Shown here: piece by piece, positions 53,759 through 64,000 of the stretch
How the letters are laid out: every line of letters begins with the position of its first letter
How positions within the stretch are numbered: the stretch's first letter is position 1
NCBI GenBank assembly: GCA_021813745.1
Contig: JAKAJO010000134.1
Coordinates: 1-64,000, forward strand
DNA length: 64,000 bases
Direction: 5' to 3'
Source of the DNA: Acidobacteriota bacterium
Lineage (GTDB): Bacteria; Acidobacteriota; Terriglobia; Terriglobales; Acidobacteriaceae
Notes under the pieces: model-generated
The model's database searches: none
Seen by the model: the letters and a program-made list of their open reading frames with translations, nothing else
Told to the model about the DNA's origin: nothing
Program-made: the position numbers and the translations under genes

Positions 53759-55864
53759 ATGAAGATTCTTACCAAGTGGCTCCGCGCCTATCTCCCTGAA
53801 CTCCCCGTCGACGACGCCCAGCTCGCCGAAGACCTCACCTTGCGCGGCATCGCCGTTGAAGGCATCTTCGACCTCGGCCCCGGCAACGGCTCGCTCTACG
53901 AGATGGACATCACCACCAACCGCGTCGACGCCATGAACCACTACGGCATCGCGCGCGAGGCCGCCGCCATCTACGGCGTCCCGCTACTCCCGCTCGACCT
54001 CACACTGCCCGCGCCCCAGCCCGCCGCCGCAGTCTTTCCTGTGCGCATTGAAGCCGAGGACGCCTGCGGCCGCTTCACCGCGCGCGTCCTGCGCAGCATC
54101 ACCGTCACCGACTCGCGCGACTGGTTCGCGCAGGCCGAAGTCGACACCTACTTCCGCTTGCTGGAGCAGAAGAAAATCTCCAGCGCCGTGGACGCCACCA
54201 ACTTCGTCTGGCTCGCCATGGGCCAGCCCACGCACGCTTTCGACCTGGACAAAATTGAAGGCGGCATCATCGTGCGCCGTGCCCGCAAAGGCGAAAAGCT
54301 CAAAACCCTCGACGGCATCGAGCGCACCCTCGACCCCGAAGATCTCGTCGTTGCCGACCACGCCAAGCCGCTCGCCCTCGCCGGCGTCATGGGCGGCTGG
54401 GACTCGATGATTACGCCCGCGACGAAGAACGTCCTCGTTGAAGCCGCATGGTTCGAGCCCATGGCCGTTCGCCGCACCGCGCGTCGCCATGGCTTGCACA
54501 CCGACGCCAGCCATCGCTTCGAACGCGGCGCCGACTTCGACGCCGCGCCCGCCGCGTCTGCACTCGTCAGCCGCATCCTGCTGGCAGCAGGCGGTTCCAT
54601 CGAGGGCGATCTCGTCGATGTCCGCGTGCCCGCTCTCGAAGCCCGCACCGCCGCGCGCAAGCCCATCGCGCTCGCACTCAGCGAAGTCCAGCGCATCCTC
54701 GGAAAGACTGTTGACGCCGAGGGCATCACCGCCGCCACCGTCGAAGGCGTCCTCGCCGCGCTGGGCTGCACGCTCGCGCCCGCAGCCACCGACGCATGGA
54801 GCGTCACGCTTCCGTCGTGGCGACTCGACGTCGAGCGCGAGATCGATCTTATTGAAGAGGTCGCGCGCGTCTACGGCTACAACCGCTTCGCCAACACACT
54901 GCCCGCCTTCGGCGGCGGCGTGACCGCGCTGCCGTGGGTACAGGCCGAGGCCGCCGTGCGCGACACGCTGCGCGCCGCCGGCTTCCACGAAGCCATCGCC
55001 AGCACCTTCTGCTCCGCGGCAGACGCTGCGCTCACCGCACCGCAGCCTGGCCTCGTCGTGCCGCTCGGCAACCCGCTCAGTGAAGAAGCCGGCGTGCTGC
55101 GTCCGTCCCTTGTGCCGGGCATGCTGGCCATGGTCGCCGGTAACCTGCATCGCGACGTGAGCGATGTGCGCCTCTTCGAAGTGGGCACGGTTTTCAGCGG
55201 CACCACGGACAAAGTCGACGAGCGGCCCGCGCTGGCCTTCGTCGCCGCCGGTCAGCTGCCCGAGCAGAGCCCGCTCCACCCCGCGCGCCTCATCGACTTC
55301 CACGATGTCAAGGGAGCCGTCGAGCAGATTCTCGCGCGCTTCCAGACGCGCACGGTCTACTTCGATCGCTTCCCGCCCGAGGCTGGCCTCACGCCCGCGT
55401 GGCTGCACCCGTACCGCTCCGCGCGTGTCGTAGCCGAGGGCACGACGGTCGGCTGGTTCGGCCAGTTGCATCCGCACGAAGCCGCGGCCCGCAAGCTCAA
55501 AGACGCGGTTCTCCTCGGCGAGCTCTATCTCGACCGCCTCTACAAGCTGCCGCTGCGCAAGCCCGCCGCGCGCGAACTCTCGCGCTTCCAGCCCGTCCGC
55601 CGCGATTTTTCCCTCGTTCTCGACCAGAGCATCGCGTGGGAGGAGATCGACGCCGCACTCGCCGCGCTCAACGTGCCCGAGATTGTCGACTGGCGCGTGC
55701 GCGAGGTCTTCCGCGATGCAAAGCTCGGTGCGCGCGACTACTCGCTGCTGCTTGGCGTCACCTTCCAGGCGGCTGATCGCACCCTGCGTGACGAGGAACT
55801 GCAAAGCTACCAGGCGCAGGTCATCGCCGCTGTGAACAAAGCTGGTGCGCGCCTGCGCAGTTAG
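53759..55864 (+). CDS. pheT: Phenylalanine-tRNA ligase beta subunit, short form
   Basis: This 701-residue subunit carries the B3/B4 editing domain, the B5 domain (RRGDSTSSA is a shadow frame; the real frame has LPSWRLDVEREIDLIEEVARVYGYNRF) and a C-terminal anticodon-binding FDX-ACB domain (LSRFQPVRRDFSLVLDQSI). Typical bacterial PheT is near 800 residues. After MKILTKWLRAYLPEL and LRGIAVEGI the sequence goes straight to EMDITTNRVDAMNHYGIARE, so the ~100-residue EMAP-like tRNA-binding domain that normally lies between is missing. No good ribosome site precedes the ATG. Confidence 0.95.
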   Translation: MKILTKWLRAYLPELPVDDAQLAEDLTLRGIAVEGIFDLGPGNGSLYEMDITTNRVDAMNHYGIAREAAAIYGVPLLPLDLTLPAPQPAAAVFPVRIEAEDACGRFTARVLRSITVTDSRDWFAQAEVDTYFRLLEQKKISSAVDATNFVWLAMGQPTHAFDLDKIEGGIIVRRARKGEKLKTLDGIERTLDPEDLVVADHAKPLALAGVMGGWDSMITPATKNVLVEAAWFEPMAVRRTARRHGLHTDASHRFERGADFDAAPAASALVSRILLAAGGSIEGDLVDVRVPALEARTAARKPIALALSEVQRILGKTVDAEGITAATVEGVLAALGCTLAPAATDAWSVTLPSWRLDVEREIDLIEEVARVYGYNRFANTLPAFGGGVTALPWVQAEAAVRDTLRAAGFHEAIASTFCSAADAALTAPQPGLVVPLGNPLSEEAGVLRPSLVPGMLAMVAGNLHRDVSDVRLFEVGTVFSGTTDKVDERPALAFVAAGQLPEQSPLHPARLIDFHDVKGAVEQILARFQTRTVYFDRFPPEAGLTPAWLHPYRSARVVAEGTTVGWFGQLHPHEAAARKLKDAVLLGELYLDRLYKLPLRKPAARELSRFQPVRRDFSLVLDQSIAWEEIDAALAALNVPEIVDWRVREVFRDAKLGARDYSLLLGVTFQAADRTLRDEELQSYQAQVIAAVNKAGARLRS

Positions 55865-55929
55865 CTGCGGGAATGCACACAAATGGCGCTATACTTGCAC
55901 GGAAAGGATGCGCCGCGGAGGGTATGAAG

Positions 55930-56292
55930 ATGACGCAGACATTCTGGGAGAGTGAAGTCGCGGAGCAGGAGCAGCCGGAGATGAAACAAGCTGCCAAAGC
56001 TGCGGTATCGCAGACCGCGCCCGATGCGGATGAAGCCCCACTCGCCCTCAGCGCCGACGATTTCTCCGCGCTCGAAGAGCGCATCGTGCGCGCTGTTGAA
56101 CTCGTCAAGCGTGAGCGCCAGGCCCGCAGCGAAGCCGAAGAGCGCGCCGCCAAAGCGGAAGCGGCGCTCGAGTCCCAGACCCCTCTCGTTAACCAGCTTC
56201 AGCAGCAACTCCGTACGCTGCGCGCTGAACGCGACCGGGTTCGTCAGCGCGTTGAGCGCCTGCTCTCTCAATTGGATGCCTTGGAGCTATGA
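55930..56292 (+). CDS. Coiled-coil protein, probably ZapB-like division factor
   Basis: GGAGG at 55917-55921 is eight bases from the ATG at 55930, so I prefer that start over 55873 or 55924; the product is 120 residues. The C-terminal half is a long coiled coil (ERIVRAVELVKRERQARSEAEERAAKAEAAL, LRTLRAERDRVRQRVERLLSQLDALEL). It lies directly before zapA. A role in cell division is inferred from context and the coiled coil. TATACT at 55890-55895 could be its -10. Confidence 0.7.
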   Translation: MTQTFWESEVAEQEQPEMKQAAKAAVSQTAPDADEAPLALSADDFSALEERIVRAVELVKRERQARSEAEERAAKAEAALESQTPLVNQLQQQLRTLRAERDRVRQRVERLLSQLDALEL

Positions 56293-56299
56293 GGTTTTG

Positions 56300-56626
56300 A
56301 TGGCCAGGAAGAATTCCCCGCAGCAGCAGCAACCGCAAACCGCATACACCACCGTCTCCATCTACGACCAGACCTATCACCTCATCGGGCAGGATCCGGA
56401 TCACATCCGCAGCCTCGCCGCGCAGGTCGACGCCAAAATGCGTGCCGTTGCTGCGCAGGGCCGCACCGTCGACTCGCTGCGTGTCGCCGTCCTTGCCGCG
56501 CTCAACCTTGCCGATGAACTCTCGCAGACCGTCGGCGCCGATGCGCGCAAAGGCCACAACCGCGCCGCCAGCTTGCGCGGATTGCTCGATGAAGTCCTCG
56601 AAGCCGATCTCAAAACCGGCTCGTAG
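56300..56626 (+). CDS. zapA: Cell division protein ZapA
   Basis: The ATG at 56300, right after the coiled-coil gene, gives 108 residues. The fold is typical: TTVSIYDQTYHLIGQDPDHIRSLAAQVDAKM at the N-terminus, then VAVLAALNLADELSQTV and a helical tail. ZapA binds FtsZ and cross-links its filaments at midcell. A 6S RNA candidate follows immediately, the same neighbourhood seen in proteobacteria. Confidence 0.9.
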   Translation: MARKNSPQQQQPQTAYTTVSIYDQTYHLIGQDPDHIRSLAAQVDAKMRAVAAQGRTVDSLRVAVLAALNLADELSQTVGADARKGHNRAASLRGLLDEVLEADLKTGS

Positions 56627-56707
56627 AACGGATTCCCAATTCAGTTTGACGCAGTCCAATCCGGGGCGCTGAGGGTGTTACCACATCCGCGCACCAGCCC
56701 GCAAGAC

Positions 56708-56736
56708 TTGCAATTCGGCGCCGTTGCCCCTACTAT
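56708..56736 (+). promoter_or_regulatory. Promoter for the candidate 6S RNA
   Basis: TTGCAA (56708-56713) and TACTAT (56731-56736) are separated by 17 bases. The predicted start near 56743 coincides with the 5' strand of the RNA's closing stem. Confidence 0.55.
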
Positions 56737-56742
56737 CCGCTT

Positions 56743-56945
56743 AAGTAGACCGGCCTGCAAAGCAGGTGGGTCGATAACGCTGGTTGAACCAACATTCATG
56801 AACAGGAGCTCGACTCGACAATCGGTTCTGTGTGCCGTGTCCGCCAGTCCGGAATGCCTAAGGAACCGCGGAGAGCTCCACCGTCTTAGGACGGGTTCAC
56901 CAGCGCATCACTCACGGCCCAGTGGGTCGGCTTCTACTCCTTTCT
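56743..56945 (+). ncRNA. ssrS: Candidate 6S RNA (ssrS) downstream of zapA
   Basis: This ~200-base stretch folds by eye into one long hairpin. The ends pair (AGTAGA at 56744 with TCTACT at 56933, then CCGGCC-type pairs with GGTCGG across a 2-base bulge). An inner 12-bp stem follows (CGCTGGTTGAACC with GGTTCACCAGCG, one bulged base), then an open region, then GGAGCTC with GAGCTCC. A long rod with a central bubble, this length and a place just after zapA are the hallmarks of 6S RNA, which sequesters sigma70-RNA polymerase in stationary phase. There is no ORF. I could not run a covariance search. Confidence 0.6.
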
Positions 56946-56971
56946 CCACCTGAGCAGTTATTCTGGCTTCA

Positions 56972-57790
56972 GTGCATCCCGTCCTCTTCCACTTCGGTCC
57001 GGTTCTGATTCCTTCTTATGGCGTCATGACCGCACTCGGCCTGTTGTTTGCCCTCGGCCTGTGTCTGCGCACGGCCCGCATTGCGGGCCTCATGCCCGCA
57101 CAGCTATGGAATCTCAGCATCATGGCTCTTTTCGTCGCTCTCGCCGGATCGCGCCTCCTGCTCATCGCCATCAACTGGACCGTCCTGCGCAGTCATCCCG
57201 CCTGGTTTCTTGGCCTGGCGATGATTCATCATCCGCTCATCGCCGTCATCGCTGCGTCGCTTGCCCTGCTGACCGCCTTCATCTATGCGCTTCGCGTTCG
57301 CCTGCCGATCCTCGACGCCGCCGACGCCCTCGCAGCACCGGTCGCGCTCGGTCTGGCATTTGAACAGTTCGGCTCGCTCCTTGCAGGTTCCGGCTTCGGG
57401 ATTGAGACCAGCGAACGCTGGTCCGTCGTCTACACCAGTCCCATCGCCGCCCGTTGGAGCGGAGTGCCCCTCGGCGTGCCGCTGCATCCTGTCCAGCTCT
57501 ACGCGGCTCTCGGCTTCCTTACCCTCGCCCTCGCAATGCTCGTCTGGCTTCCCTCGCGCAGTCAGCGGGGCGATATCGCCGGACTCGCCCTCGTCGCAGC
57601 GAGCATCATCATCTTCTTCACTGAACTGTTACGCGACCCCGCCGGCCGAGGGTCCTTCCTGCAAGGTGCTTTCAACGGCCCTCAGATTGGAGCCATCCTC
57701 CTTTTGCTGGCCGGTGCACTCCTTCTGCGCGAACGCCCTGCGGCGCGACTCGCTGCCCGTGCCGCATCCGCAGGGGCCTCACATGAGTGA
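56972..57790 (+). CDS. Lgt-like prolipoprotein diacylglyceryl transferase family protein
   Basis: This 272-residue membrane protein (GTG start, MHPVLFHFGP) has about seven helices. It shows the Lgt opening (LFHFGPVLIPSYGVMTALG), AGSRLL, and a late PVQLYAALGF and TELLRDPAGRG. Lgt attaches diacylglycerol to lipobox cysteines. The normal signature GRxGNFxNGE is replaced by FEQFGSLLAGSGFG, so the usual Arg and Asn are absent. This could be a divergent lipoprotein transferase or a paralogue with another substrate. Its end overlaps the pseudouridine synthase gene by eight bases. Confidence 0.75.
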   Translation: MHPVLFHFGPVLIPSYGVMTALGLLFALGLCLRTARIAGLMPAQLWNLSIMALFVALAGSRLLLIAINWTVLRSHPAWFLGLAMIHHPLIAVIAASLALLTAFIYALRVRLPILDAADALAAPVALGLAFEQFGSLLAGSGFGIETSERWSVVYTSPIAARWSGVPLGVPLHPVQLYAALGFLTLALAMLVWLPSRSQRGDIAGLALVAASIIIFFTELLRDPAGRGSFLQGAFNGPQIGAILLLLAGALLLRERPAARLAARAASAGASHE

Positions 57791-58895
57791 CCTCCAAACC
57801 ATCTCGGCGCCCCCTGAAGCAGCCGGAGAGCGGCTCGACCAATTCCTCACCACGCAGCTTGAGGGCATCAGCCGCTCGCGCGTGCAACTGCTCGTCGACC
57901 AGGGCGATGTGCTCGTTGACGGAATGCAAGTCAAGCCCTCGCACAAGCTCCGCGGCGGCGAGAAGATCGTTGTCACCGGAGAACCTCATCCCGCCCCGCT
58001 CAAAGCCGAGCCGGAAGACATCCCCCTCCGCATCGTTTATGAGGACGACGATATCGCCGTCATCGACAAGCCGGCCGGCATGATGGTCCACGCCGGCGCC
58101 GCGCAGACCAGTGACGCCCGCAGCCGTGGTACCCTCGTCAACGCATTGCTCTTTCACTTCCACGCGCTTTCCTCCACTGGCGGGGAATTGCGTCCCGGCA
58201 TCGTCCACCGCCTCGACAAGGAGACCAGCGGCCTCATCATCGTCGCCAAGAATGACCGCGCCCACGCCGCTCTCGCCGGACAGTTCTCTGGGCGCGAAGT
58301 CCACAAGACCTACATCGCGCTCGTCCATGGCGCCCTCGCCCGCGACAAGGGCACCATCACTTCCGCCATCGCGCGCGATCCTGTTCGCCGCACCCGCATG
58401 ACTACGCGGCCAAGCGAAAATGCCCGCTCCGCCGTCTCTCACTATGAGGTGGTGCAGCGGCTCACAACGCGCTTCGGCAAGTTCACGCTGCTGCGCGTCC
58501 GCATTGAGACGGGCCGCACACACCAGATTCGTGTCCACATGGCCTCCATCGGCCACCCCGTCGTGGGCGACACTCTCTATGGCGCTGCCGGCCAACTCAC
58601 TGAGCAGCAACCCGCCGGCATGGCCGCCACGCGCCGCAGGCCCTCACCAGAGCGTCTCCGCCTCGACCGAAACTTTCTCCACGCCGCACGTCTCGAGTTC
58701 ACACATCCCGTGAGCGGTAAGCGGCTCCAGTTCGATTCGCCACTGCCTGCTCAACTCGAAGACTTTCTTGCCGGTCTTCAGCCGCCTACACAGCCCAGTT
58801 CCGCCGCGGCCGCAACCACAGGCCAGCCCCACCCGCCGAGCGAAACCAAAGTTGCGCCGACCAGGCCGGCAGGCAGGAAACGATTGATAAAATGA
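57783..58895 (+). CDS. RluA-family pseudouridine synthase
   Basis: The ATG at 57783 gives 370 residues. An S4 RNA-binding domain lies at ~15-75 (ERLDQFLTTQLEGISRSRVQLLVDQGDVLV). The catalytic domain has the active-site Asp in GIVHRLDKETSGL and the usual GRTHQIRVHMASIGHPVVGD. It converts uridines in 23S rRNA to pseudouridine; RluD is the most likely equivalent because of the S4 domain. The C-terminal ~50 residues are a low-complexity basic tail. It is coupled to the lgt-like gene. Confidence 0.92.
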   Translation: MSDLQTISAPPEAAGERLDQFLTTQLEGISRSRVQLLVDQGDVLVDGMQVKPSHKLRGGEKIVVTGEPHPAPLKAEPEDIPLRIVYEDDDIAVIDKPAGMMVHAGAAQTSDARSRGTLVNALLFHFHALSSTGGELRPGIVHRLDKETSGLIIVAKNDRAHAALAGQFSGREVHKTYIALVHGALARDKGTITSAIARDPVRRTRMTTRPSENARSAVSHYEVVQRLTTRFGKFTLLRVRIETGRTHQIRVHMASIGHPVVGDTLYGAAGQLTEQQPAGMAATRRRPSPERLRLDRNFLHAARLEFTHPVSGKRLQFDSPLPAQLEDFLAGLQPPTQPSSAAAATTGQPHPPSETKVAPTRPAGRKRLIK

Positions 58896-58902
58896 GGTCC
58901 AT

Positions 58903-59946
58903 ATGATTCGAAAGCAGTCCAGTCTTGCGCTGGCGGCGCTGTTGTGCACAGTTTCCCTGCAGGCGCAGCAACCCGCTGTGGCCTCCTCTACCCCTGCGCC
59001 TGCACCGCAGGCTTCCGCCTCTGCACAACGCCAGCCGCCTGCCGCTCAGGCCGGCAAGGCGCAGGCAAGCCAGCCTCCGGTTGGGCAGGATCAGTCAGGT
59101 GACACTGCCCCCGTCATCAAAGTCGGCGTCAACGAAGTGAATCTCATCTTCACCGTGACCGACAAGCACGGCCACTACATCCCCAATCTCCAGCAGAGCG
59201 ACTTTGCCCTCCTCGACAATCAGCGGGCCCCGGCGCGCGTCACTTCCTTCCGGCAACAGATCAACCTGCCCTTGCGCGTGGGCATCGTAATTGACACCAG
59301 TACCTCCATTCGCACGCGCTTCAAGTTTGAGCAGCAGTCCGCCATCGAGTTTCTGCTCGAAGTGCTCAAGTCCCGCAGTGATCGCGCCTTCGTGATGGGT
59401 TTCGACGTCACGCCCGACGTCACCCAGGACTGGACCAACAACCTCGACGGCCTCGAATCCGGCATCAACGACCTGCACCCCGGCGGCGGCACCGCGCTGT
59501 TTGATGCGGTCTACTCCGCTTGCCGCGATAAGCTCCTTGACGTCGCCCGTGGCCAGGAACCCGTGCGCAAAGCCATGATCCTGCTCTCCGACGGCGACGA
59601 CAACCAGAGCCACGTCTACCCCGACGAAGCCATCAAAATGTGCCAGCGCGCAGAGACCATCATCTACGCCATCAGCACCAACTGGACACCCAGCCGCGGC
59701 AAAGGCGACGACGTGCTTGCCCGCATGGCCGAAGAAACCGGTGGTCGCGTCTTCTTCCCTCCATCCGTTGAAGATGTCTACAACGCATTCAAGGGCATTG
59801 AAGAAGAATTGCGCAGCCAGTACGCGCTCACCTACGAGCCCGCCGACTTCAAATACGACGGCTCCTTCCGCACCATCTATCTCTACTGCAATGACCGCCG
59901 CTACATCGCACGCACCCGTAAAGGCTACTTCGCGCCGCGACAATGA
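58903..59946 (+). CDS. Secreted VWA-domain protein (Acidobacterial VWFA-related)
   Basis: This 347-residue protein starts with a signal peptide (SSLALAALLCTVSLQAQ) and a Pro/Ala/Gln-rich linker. A beta-sandwich (VNLIFTVTDKHGHYIPNLQQSDF) precedes the VWA domain, whose MIDAS metal site reads DTSTS, with LSDGDDNQS as a later conserved loop. Such proteins are expanded in Acidobacteria and may bind ligands at the cell surface; function is unknown. It is only seven bases after the rluA-type gene. A strong terminator follows. Confidence 0.87.
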   Translation: MIRKQSSLALAALLCTVSLQAQQPAVASSTPAPAPQASASAQRQPPAAQAGKAQASQPPVGQDQSGDTAPVIKVGVNEVNLIFTVTDKHGHYIPNLQQSDFALLDNQRAPARVTSFRQQINLPLRVGIVIDTSTSIRTRFKFEQQSAIEFLLEVLKSRSDRAFVMGFDVTPDVTQDWTNNLDGLESGINDLHPGGGTALFDAVYSACRDKLLDVARGQEPVRKAMILLSDGDDNQSHVYPDEAIKMCQRAETIIYAISTNWTPSRGKGDDVLARMAEETGGRVFFPPSVEDVYNAFKGIEEELRSQYALTYEPADFKYDGSFRTIYLYCNDRRYIARTRKGYFAPRQ

Positions 59947-59963
59947 AGTCGCTTCTCCGCATC

Positions 59964-59990
59964 AAGAGCCGGTCTCGCGACCGGCTCTTT
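59964..59990 (+). terminator. Rho-independent terminator after the VWA gene
   Basis: AAGAGCCGGTC and GACCGGCTCTT form a perfect 11-bp stem with a TCGC tetraloop. It lies 17 bases after the stop. The T-run is short (TTT), so efficiency is uncertain. Confidence 0.8.
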
Positions 59991-60154
59991 GATGGGCGCC
60001 TTTGCAATTGAAAGAATCCCATTTCGGGTCAGGCAAGGCTCCGTCTTCCCATTCCTGCGCGTATGCAGATCTCTTTTGCTGGGGCCGTGTTTGGTGCGCC
60101 AGCATCTGCGATGAAATAGGCAGAAGAGATTCCGAAACCAAGGGGACAACTCCG

Positions 60155-60622
60155 GTGATCCGGCAGGCCATCTCATGCGACGTCTGCGGCGCTGAAAAGC
60201 AGCACACCAACCACTGGTTCGTGGCCTACAGTCACGGTGCCGAGCTGCGCGTGAGCGGCTGGATTGCCGGCAAGCGGCTGCGCGCCGGCGCCAAGCACCT
60301 GTGTGGGCAAACCTGCCTGCACAAGCTGGTCGATGAGTTCCTGGCACGCACCGTCTCCGCGTCCGCCCAAACCGTGCCTAATGTGGATCGTGCTTCCGCT
60401 GCGCTCACCACCGCACCCCGCGGAAACTTCGAGTCAATGCCAGAGCCCCATCTTGATTTCGACGAGTTCGAGTCCTCGGCTCGCCTCATCCCCACGCCTG
60501 ACCTGCTCGCTTTCGCCACACGCTACTGGCACGCCGAAGCCTGGAAGCGCGAACGCGAGCGAACCCAGCGCAGCGATGCGCGCACCGCCGCGCGCGCGCC
60601 GCATCAACGCAACATCGCGTGA
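60155..60622 (+). CDS. Small cysteine-containing protein of unknown function
   Basis: The GTG at 60155 has AGGGGA eight bases upstream and gives 155 residues; the track start at 60002 lacks support. The N-terminus has a probable zinc-binding group: CDVCG, then HTNHW, and later HLCGQTC. The C-terminal part is charged with FDEFES and a Trp/Arg/Ala-rich end. I do not recognise the family. It stands convergent with ligA, ten bases between stops. Confidence 0.6.
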   Translation: MIRQAISCDVCGAEKQHTNHWFVAYSHGAELRVSGWIAGKRLRAGAKHLCGQTCLHKLVDEFLARTVSASAQTVPNVDRASAALTTAPRGNFESMPEPHLDFDEFESSARLIPTPDLLAFATRYWHAEAWKRERERTQRSDARTAARAPHQRNIA

Positions 60623-60632
60623 TGCAATCCGG

Positions 60633-63855
<3,223 letters not shown>

Positions 63856-63892
63856 CCGTGTCCGACCCGGACTCAAATCTTTACATTGCCCG

Positions 63893-63912
63893 GATGAACA
63901 TTTTTGTTCATC
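63893..63912. promoter_or_regulatory. Perfect 8-bp inverted repeat at the window end
   Basis: GATGAACA-TTTT-TGTTCATC is a perfect inverted repeat, 20 bases long. It is 18 bases before a possible promoter (TTGACC at 63930, CAGAAT at 63953, spacing 17). It may be an operator for a gene beyond the window edge. Confidence 0.5.
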
Positions 63913-64000
63913 GCGTATGCATCCTGTGGTTGACCCACCTGCAACTGACCCTCAGAATAAGGAGAAGCATCTCAGCCCCGGTTCCAATCCCAGGGACACC

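Noticed and set aside
53984-55882. 632-residue minus-strand ORF opposite pheT
   Set aside because: Antisense shadow of pheT; low-complexity Gly/Glu/Asp product without motifs.
63941-64000. tRNA-like GGTTCCAATCC string at the window end
   Set aside because: The flanking bases do not pair as a T-stem and no acceptor or anticodon arm is visible.

Overview
The window looks like a piece of an Acidobacteriota chromosome (class Terriglobia, the Granulicella/Terriglobus/Edaphobacter type). This is inferred from high G+C, many secreted glycoside hydrolases and esterases, a VWFA-related secreted protein, a CRTAC1/TPR protein, serine/threonine kinases with TPR tails next to an ECF-like sigma factor, and CocE/Abhydrolase_10 hydrolases. 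No rRNA, tRNA, phage, integrase, CRISPR array or intact transposase was recognised.

Region 1 (1-13.5 kb) is a respiratory/nitrogen-oxide block. A membrane-fused pentaheme cytochrome and a CRTAC1-TPR partner (600-5347) are followed by a Ric/YtfE-type di-iron repair protein. A minus-strand, translationally coupled seven-gene operon then runs from 12753 down to 6273: NarK-type transporter, NarI-like b-cytochrome with a two-CxxC tail, molybdopterin oxidoreductase, two tandem four-cluster ferredoxins, Rieske protein and a small DUF6755-like membrane protein. A divergent FmdE-family gene follows. Three of these transcription units carry the same TGAC-N4-GTC(a) inverted motif in their upstream regions, twice about 30 bases upstream of a plausible -10. 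This suggests a CRP/FNR-family regulon.

Region 2 (13.5-23.2 kb) holds secreted hydrolases on the minus strand: an HSL-type esterase, a GH54-like arabinofuranosidase fused to NEW3 and lamin-tail-like domains, an Abhydrolase_10 protein and a GH79-like glycosidase. Region 3 (23.3-31.3 kb) has an amino-sugar kinase fused to a RapZ C-terminal domain and coupled to a MurU-like nucleotidyltransferase (peptidoglycan recycling), a CocE hydrolase, and a Ser/Thr kinase plus ECF-like sigma pair. Region 4 (31.5-47.3 kb) has a giant Ig-repeat lipoprotein, a TetR/HlyD/DHA2 efflux module with an apparently leaderless promoter, a GH3 beta-glucosidase, a carboxylesterase, an MFS carrier and an AI-2E family protein.

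Region 5 (47.2-64 kb) is the conserved translation/cell-division block: mtaB, infC (apparent ATC start), rpmI, rplT, pheS, pheT, a ZapB-like coiled coil, zapA, a candidate 6S RNA, lgt-like, rluA-type, a VWA protein, ligA and a YdjM-like protein. It is interrupted by an unknown lipoprotein (between infC and rpmI), by a four-helix-bundle gene bounded by 27-bp inverted repeats (between pheS and pheT), and by palindromic or repeated insertions inside mtaB. PheT appears to lack its usual N-terminal tRNA-binding domain.
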